64,000 nucleotides of DNA, from the NCBI GenBank assembly GCA_028622995.1, contig JAJQJQ010000022.1:186001-250000 (forward strand), in the 5' to 3' direction. Position numbers and translations under genes: made by a program. This document shows positions 61,448 through 64,000 of this stretch, piece after piece (the first letter of the stretch is position 1; the number at the start of each line of letters is the position of its first letter). A model generated the notes under the pieces. That model was given only the letters and a program-made list of their open reading frames with translations, had not been told where the DNA came from and made no database searches. The stretch comes from Panagrolaimus kolymaensis. Taxonomy: Eukaryota; Nematoda; Chromadorea; Rhabditida; Panagrolaimidae.

Positions 61448-63579
61448 AATAAATTTTAATTGTATTTGTCATTGTATATTTAACTGAAATAAAGATTAAC
61501 TGAATTTGTATTATTTTTTTGTGTTTACTTAAAATTAAAATTAAAAAACATTTGGATCAACATGGGTGGCAAAATAAAAAGGAAAAACAAGCAATAAATT
61601 ATCAATGAAGCAGGCGATAAAACATGAAGGAGTTAAACGATTAATTTCTTAATAAATTAGCTTGAAGACCCTTTTTAAAGTAAACTCGGAAGCTTAACCA
61701 TCGAATTGGGCCATGTTTTTACAACAACAAATAGTTATCAAGTAAATCTTGATTTATGATATTTATCTGGATTTTTATTTAAGACTCGATAAATCTCTCC
61801 ATCTTTAAATAAGTCCTCGACTCGATTATTTTCTTCCTACACTCTTGTTAATAAGAATGCTAAAATAAACTTTAACCCTTATAAAAAAAAGAAAAACTAT
61901 GAGGAAGTTAAACAACAAGAGCACAGGTAATTTTTGTTTCATCTTCTTTTTTTTGGCTGCAGCTGTTGTTGTTTGTTATCATAACCTTCTTCGTGATTGC
62001 CTACGCACGTGTCTTCTTTGCTTGCTTACTTGCTTCTGTTTCTTTACTTCTCCTTTTGCTTTATATTGAGAGACTTACAGTTTAAGAAAAAGAAAAAAAG
62101 ATAAAATAACAATGTTAATCAGAAAGAAAAACTAACTAACTATTAACAAAGAAAGAAAAAAATGGCAACATTTTTTTGGGTCAAATGACTGAATGACTTT
62201 CTTTGTTGCTTGTTAGCGGAAACAAAGAAAAAAAAGAAAGAAAGATCTTCGAAATAATTAGCTTTTCGCCTTTCATAAAAAAATATCAAATTTCAAAACT
62301 ATGGATTTTTTTATACAAAAAAAGAACAACTTTTTTGAGAGGGCAGATGATTTTGTTTGTCATCGTCGTCTGATCTTCTTTTTTTTGTTGTTATCTTTAC
62401 GTAATAGGCTGCTGACTGGCTATAAACATACTTGAGATATTTTTAAATAAGAATGGAGGAAGTGGGATGATGAAAAAATCTATGGCAAATGTGCAATGCG
62501 ATCTTCGTTTAATTTTAGATACAAATGGATTTTTTTTTTGCAAGCTACTAAAATTTCAAAAAAAAAAGCAATTTTGGGTTAAAAATACAGCTCATCGATC
62601 GAATTCTAAATGCTAGAAAAATTTTTGATGAATGAATCTCAATCACATATTCATTGAAATTATTGGATCTTGGTACAGCAACAAAGTTTACTACCATCTT
62701 GAGAAATTTGATTGGGATAAAGCCTTTATCATTTTTTTACGCCTTTAATAAATTCTGCTACAGTCAAACTTGTATAGTTGAATAGGTCGGAAATGGAACC
62801 TTAACCCAAAAAAATGTAACCATATCCATGGCTAGCCATCAAAACGTATGAAAATTATGTACCCATATTAAAGTTAATCAACTTTTTATTCCGCTATCAT
62901 AGTGCAAAAAATTACGGAACATTAACCCTCAATTGAGAAGCATTGTCTAAACTTCCCAAAAATGACATTGCCTATTTTTGGAGAACCTTCTTAATCCGAT
63001 GATAACCCAATCAAGACAAGCTAGAGAATTTAAATTAACCAAAGTCCATTGTTTCCTTTTTTTCTTTTCTTTTTATTTGCGTCATGCATGATTGGAAAGA
63101 ATTCGAGCCAATACTTCTTTCTTTTCCTTTTTACTTTGCCATATGTATTTAATCCGATAAACTTCCGTAAAACTAACCCAAATATTATTCTTTCTTTTTT
63201 TCTTCAACCAAATAAAAAAAAAAAAAAAGAAACATGGAAGACTCAAAGATGCATTCTACATTCCATTCCAAGTATTTGCTTTGTTATCAAAACACAAAAA
63301 TAATTTTTTTGTTTCTTTTGATTTTGAACTTTTAATCAAATGACGCAGATACTTCTCATTCTCCTTTCTTTGCTTTGAGTTATGCTTTTATCAGGATCGC
63401 TTTATTTCTTTTTCTTTTTTGCAAAATTTTTTTATGGTCAATGATCTTGAAAAATAAAAATGAAAACAAAGAATCTCTGTTAATTGCAGAAAGACTTCCA
63501 TCATAAGTAGTAGGAAAATATGCATGCTGATGTCAAAAATGGCGCATGCTTTTACAGATGTGCGTGCATAAGGGAATAG
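61448..63579. other. Gene-poor region before the ligand-gated channel
   Basis: 2.1 kb with no coding sequence I can recognise. It should contain upstream exons or introns of the ligand-gated channel, but I could not find an exon with the expected extracellular-domain pattern. Confidence 0.4.
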
Positions 63580-64000
63580 AAGAGACCTGATCCATTTTTC
63601 TCCAATTCCAAACATTCATTATTTCATCGAGTAACATTCCTAAATTTTTACATGTATATTTTTCCAAATGGCGAATTATTTTTTGAAACTCGGCTTTATT
63701 TAAAACCAAAATGTGTTTTAACTTTATGCAAATATCCACATGATTCTCAAGTTTGTTTCCTTCGAATTAGCTCAAGTAAGCATTTTTTTTTCTGGAACAA
63801 GTTCGAGTAGTAAAATATTTTTTTAGTTGCATTTACAAATGATTTGGTTCAATTTCATTGGTTCCCCAAAAGATATGATGCTATTAGACTTAACAAAAAA
63901 GTTCAATTACCAGAATTGTATATTCATAATTTCTCTCAAGCCACATGTCTCACTCAAAGAAAAACAGGAAATTTTACTTGTTTGGAAGCTCAATTTAATA
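63580..64000 (+). CDS. Cys-loop ligand-gated ion channel, partial extracellular domain
   Basis: Two exons (63580-63775 and 63827 to the window end) join in phase. The first opens after an acceptor AATAG with KRPDPFFSNSK and SLFHRV, then YIFPNGELFFETRLYL, the usual loop before the Cys-loop. The Cys-loop itself is C-x13-C (KCVLTLCKYPHDSQVC), which defines the family. The second exon has VQFHWF, LPELYI and a second cysteine pair in ATCLTQRKTGNFTCLEAQF, as in glutamate-, glycine- and many invertebrate GABA/amine-gated chloride channels. The second pair points to the anion-channel side (GluCl/GlyR-like, nematode LGC group). The pore helices lie beyond the window. The N-terminal exons were not found. 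Ligand unknown. Confidence 0.8.

Overview
The window is nuclear DNA of a nematode, very probably a clade IV species close to Panagrolaimidae. It is about 70% A+T. Genes are split by short introns (about 40-100 nt) with TTTTTAG or TTTTCAG acceptors. It carries nematode-type families: an Srh/Str-like 7TM chemoreceptor, a ten-cysteine TIL protein, a TWK-like two-pore channel, and a protein of the F-box-like kind I associate with Panagrolaimus. Several start codons sit just behind a good splice acceptor, as expected for spliced-leader trans-splicing. Exon joins below were read by eye and checked for phase where exons are listed; ends may be off by 1-2 bases.

Left part (1-14.7 kb), mostly plus strand: the 3' end of a single-pass membrane protein, an SLC10-type transporter, a SAP30BP homologue, an ankyrin-repeat protein, a minus-strand F-box-like protein, a CPSF160-like gene relic, an unknown two-zinc-cluster protein with internal tandem repeats, a secreted eight-cysteine protein and a 7TM receptor.

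Middle part (14.8-53.8 kb): a long co-directional minus-strand array. In transcription order the ancestral set is NUP205, SMC6, a TXNDC12-like ER thioredoxin, a large coiled-coil protein, valyl-tRNA synthetase, AP endonuclease IV, a PP1-like phosphatase and proteasome alpha-2. The main event of the window is a direct tandem duplication of 12,364 bp inside this array (22168-34531 and 34532-46895). The copies have no net length difference, and I found only two base differences. The valyl-tRNA synthetase survives whole at the left edge and NUP205 survives whole at the right edge. SMC6, TXNDC12-like and coiled-coil genes are doubled. The inner junction joins the 5' half of the synthetase gene to the 3' tail of NUP205 and creates a stop codon two residues after the join. 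The second coiled-coil copy has a nonsense codon near mid-protein. A plus-strand two-pore potassium channel gene with altered pore filters sits in a 2-kb intron of NUP205, and its last 26 coding bases run antisense to a NUP205 exon.

Right part (53.8-64 kb): ASCC1 starts about 300 bp from NUP205 in a head-to-head arrangement and is followed 94 bp later by a LITAF-like protein. Then come a minus-strand TIL inhibitor-like secreted protein, 3 kb without a gene, a Q/P-rich single-pass membrane protein, 2.1 kb without a gene, and the start of a Cys-loop ligand-gated channel that runs off the window.

Functionally most genes are housekeeping (nuclear pore, genome maintenance by SMC6 and AP endonuclease, translation, proteasome, ER folding), mixed with nematode-type surface and secreted proteins. 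I see no transposon, CRISPR array or viral gene.
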